Of a stretch of DNA of 23,563 nucleotides, positions 22,337 to 23,563 are shown piece after piece (the first letter of the stretch is position 1; the number at the start of each line of letters is the position of its first letter). A model generated the notes under the pieces. It did not search any database and was not told the DNA's origin. It worked only from the letters and a program-made list of their open reading frames with translations. The translations under genes were made by a program, and so were the position numbers. Source of the stretch: Bacillota bacterium (lineage in GTDB: Bacteria; Bacillota; Bacilli; Paenibacillales; Paenibacillaceae); assembly GCA_023460795.1 (NCBI GenBank), contig JAEWPC010000034.1, positions 1 through 23,563 of the forward strand. Direction: 5' to 3'.

Positions 22337-22849
22337 ATTAGCAAGGATCATCAAATCAACGAGGAAATCCGGGCGAAGGAAGTTAGGCTGGTCGGCCCAG
22401 AGGGCGAGCAAATCGGAATCAAACCATTCCGCGATGCCATGCAAATGGCGATCGACGCGAATCTTGACTTGGTCAACGTAGCGCCTCAGGCGAAACCGCC
22501 TGTATGCCGCATCATGGACTACGGCAAGTTCCGTTACGAGCAGCAGAAGAAAGAAAAAGAAGCCCGGAAGAATCAGAAAATCGTCGACCTGAAGGAAGTA
22601 TGGTTCCGTGCCAACATCGAGGAGCACGATTACCAGACGAAATTTCGCAACGTAGTGAAATTTTTGAACGAAGGCGACAAGGTTAAATGTTCCGTGCGGT
22701 TCCGCGGCCGTGAAATCACGCATGCCAAGCTCGGTCAAAAGATTTTGGAACGTGTTGCGAATGAAGTTGCCGATATTTGCGTCATAGAACGCTTGCCGAA
22801 GCTGGAAGGCCGAAGCATGATCATGATATTGGCTCCGAAAAGCCACTGA
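22337..22849 (+). CDS. infC: Translation initiation factor IF-3
   Basis: 170 residues of IF-3, which keeps the 30S subunit free and checks the start codon during initiation. It begins ISKDHQINEEIRAKEVRLV; the N-domain has PPVCRIMDYGKFRYEQ with the Tyr/Lys signature at about 70-80, followed by a lysine-rich linker and the C-domain (VKVKFRGREITH-like segment; here CSVRFRGREITH). The start is ATT at 22337 with GGAGGTGG (22323-22330) six bases upstream; no ATG, GTG or TTG fits. AUU is the classical infC start, discriminated against by IF-3 itself, giving autoregulation. The upstream in-frame codons (from 22196) cross the attenuator and are not coding. rpmI follows after 15 bases. Confidence 0.96.
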   Translation: MSKDHQINEEIRAKEVRLVGPEGEQIGIKPFRDAMQMAIDANLDLVNVAPQAKPPVCRIMDYGKFRYEQQKKEKEARKNQKIVDLKEVWFRANIEEHDYQTKFRNVVKFLNEGDKVKCSVRFRGREITHAKLGQKILERVANEVADICVIERLPKLEGRSMIMILAPKSH

Positions 22850-22864
22850 CAGGAGGAACAATAA

Positions 22865-23065
22865 ATGCCTAAGATGAAAACGCACAGCAGCTTGAAGGAT
22901 CGCTTCAAAATTACCGGTACAGGTAAAGTAAAGCGTCATAAAGCGTTCAGAAACCACTTGCTGTCCCACAAATCGGGACGTCAAAAACGTGTATTGGCTA
23001 ACCAGCCTCTGATGGCTCAAGGCGACGTACGCCGTCTGCAACAACAACTCGCAAACCTGAAATAA
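22865..23065 (+). CDS. rpmI: 50S ribosomal protein L35
   Basis: A 66-residue, very basic protein of the large ribosomal subunit. It has the family start MPKMKTHSSLKDRFKITGTG, the KRHKAFRNHLLSHKS block, and the end RRLQQQLANLK. AGGAGG lies seven bases before the ATG. Second gene of the infC operon, 32 bases ahead of rplT. Confidence 0.98.
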   Translation: MPKMKTHSSLKDRFKITGTGKVKRHKAFRNHLLSHKSGRQKRVLANQPLMAQGDVRRLQQQLANLK

Positions 23066-23097
23066 ACGTTAAATAGACTTCCGGGAGGTAATGAATC

Positions 23098-23457
23098 ATG
23101 GCAAGAGTCAAAGGCGGATTCGTCACGCGCCGCCGTCGCAATAGAATGTTGAAACTGGCTAAAGGTTATTGGGGCGCCAAGCACCGCCTGTTCAAGAAAG
23201 CTAAAGAACAGGTAATGAAGTCCCTGATGTACGCATACCGCGACCGTCGTCAGACGAAACGCAACTTCCGCAAATTGTGGATCGTGCGTATTAACGCGGC
23301 TGCTCGTCAGAACGGCCTTTCCTACAGCAAACTGATGCACGGCCTTAAGCTAGCTGGCATCGAAGTAAACCGTAAAATGCTCGCCGAACTCGCAGTGAAC
23401 GACATCAACGCGTTCAACTCGCTCGCCGGCGCCGCGAAATCCAAAATCAACGCTTAA
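23098..23457 (+). CDS. rplT: 50S ribosomal protein L20
   Basis: A 119-residue basic protein needed early in 50S assembly, which binds 23S rRNA and also the operon leader to repress its own synthesis. Motifs: MARVKGGFVTRRRRNRML, YWGAKHRLFKKAKEQ, AYRDRRQTKRNFR and the C-terminal KLAGIEVNRKMLAELA, the part that binds rRNA and leader. GGGAGGT precedes the ATG. It is the last gene of the operon, with a terminator 18 bases after the stop. Confidence 0.98.
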   Translation: MARVKGGFVTRRRRNRMLKLAKGYWGAKHRLFKKAKEQVMKSLMYAYRDRRQTKRNFRKLWIVRINAAARQNGLSYSKLMHGLKLAGIEVNRKMLAELAVNDINAFNSLAGAAKSKINA

Positions 23458-23474
23458 TCGCGTATGGACTCTTC

Positions 23475-23520
23475 AAACCGCGTCTTCTTCGTCCCGAACG
23501 GGACAAGAGGCGCGGTTTTT
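23475..23520 (+). terminator. Terminator of the infC-rpmI-rplT operon
   Basis: Outer stem AAACCGCG with CGCGGTTT and inner stem GTCCCG-AA-CGGGAC joined by a small internal loop, followed by a run of five T ending at 23520. The last 43 bases of the window hold nothing I can assign. Confidence 0.93.
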
Positions 23521-23563
23521 GCTTCGGGAGGCATGCGATTCAGGCATATCCATGAGGTACACC

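Overview
The window looks like chromosomal DNA from a Gram-positive Firmicute, most likely Paenibacillaceae (Paenibacillus or Cohnella type). Supporting signs are strong AGGAGG-type ribosome sites, sigma-A promoters of the TTGACA-N17-TATAAT kind, an infC-rpmI-rplT operon behind a Firmicutes-type L20 leader, an mnmL-mnmM (ytqA-ytqB) pair, a family-1 beta-glucosidase that closely resembles Paenibacillus BglA from memory, and a moderately high GC content. No phage, insertion sequence, CRISPR array, tRNA or rRNA was seen.

Layout. 1-3250: a HAD phosphatase (minus), a beta-glucosidase behind a LacI/CcpA-type operator, a small secreted PPC-like protein, and a 47-residue zinc-ribbon protein. 3258-6713 (minus): a tight three-gene unit holding an ECF sigma factor, a single-pass membrane protein whose outer part is a whole sugar-type solute-binding protein, and a solute-binding lipoprotein. 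It is preceded by an ECF-type promoter and has no transporter permease or ATPase nearby. 6771-9578: a B12-binding radical SAM protein and an acetyl-xylan-esterase-like hydrolase. 9631-9830: four 50-bp tandem repeats. 9868-14013 (minus): a probable long operon, mnmL-mnmM-VOC-manA, then a membrane protein and moaB. 14142-18155: a small histidine-rich protein, a YtrA-type GntR regulator with its ABC transporter, a PAP2 phosphatase and trmB. 18180-18577: seven 51-bp tandem repeats plus a decayed eighth. 18594-21998: a second PAP2 phosphatase (minus), a GT4 glycosyltransferase and a processive GT2 synthase. 22058-23520: the infC-rpmI-rplT operon with promoter, leader attenuator, AUU start and terminator.

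How the parts work together. The bglA and esterase genes point to use of plant polysaccharides. The sigma/solute-binding cluster is best read as a sensor: an extracellular ligand, probably a sugar or oligosaccharide, would be bound outside and reported through the membrane to a cytoplasmic sigma factor that also drives its own operon. This is the most likely under-described system here. The two tandem arrays have nearly equal periods, lie in the two convergent gene junctions covered, and have hairpins in each unit; they look like one class of intergenic element. A second unusual element is an 18-bp RNA stem across the start of the first PAP2 gene, which would form only on read-through transcripts.
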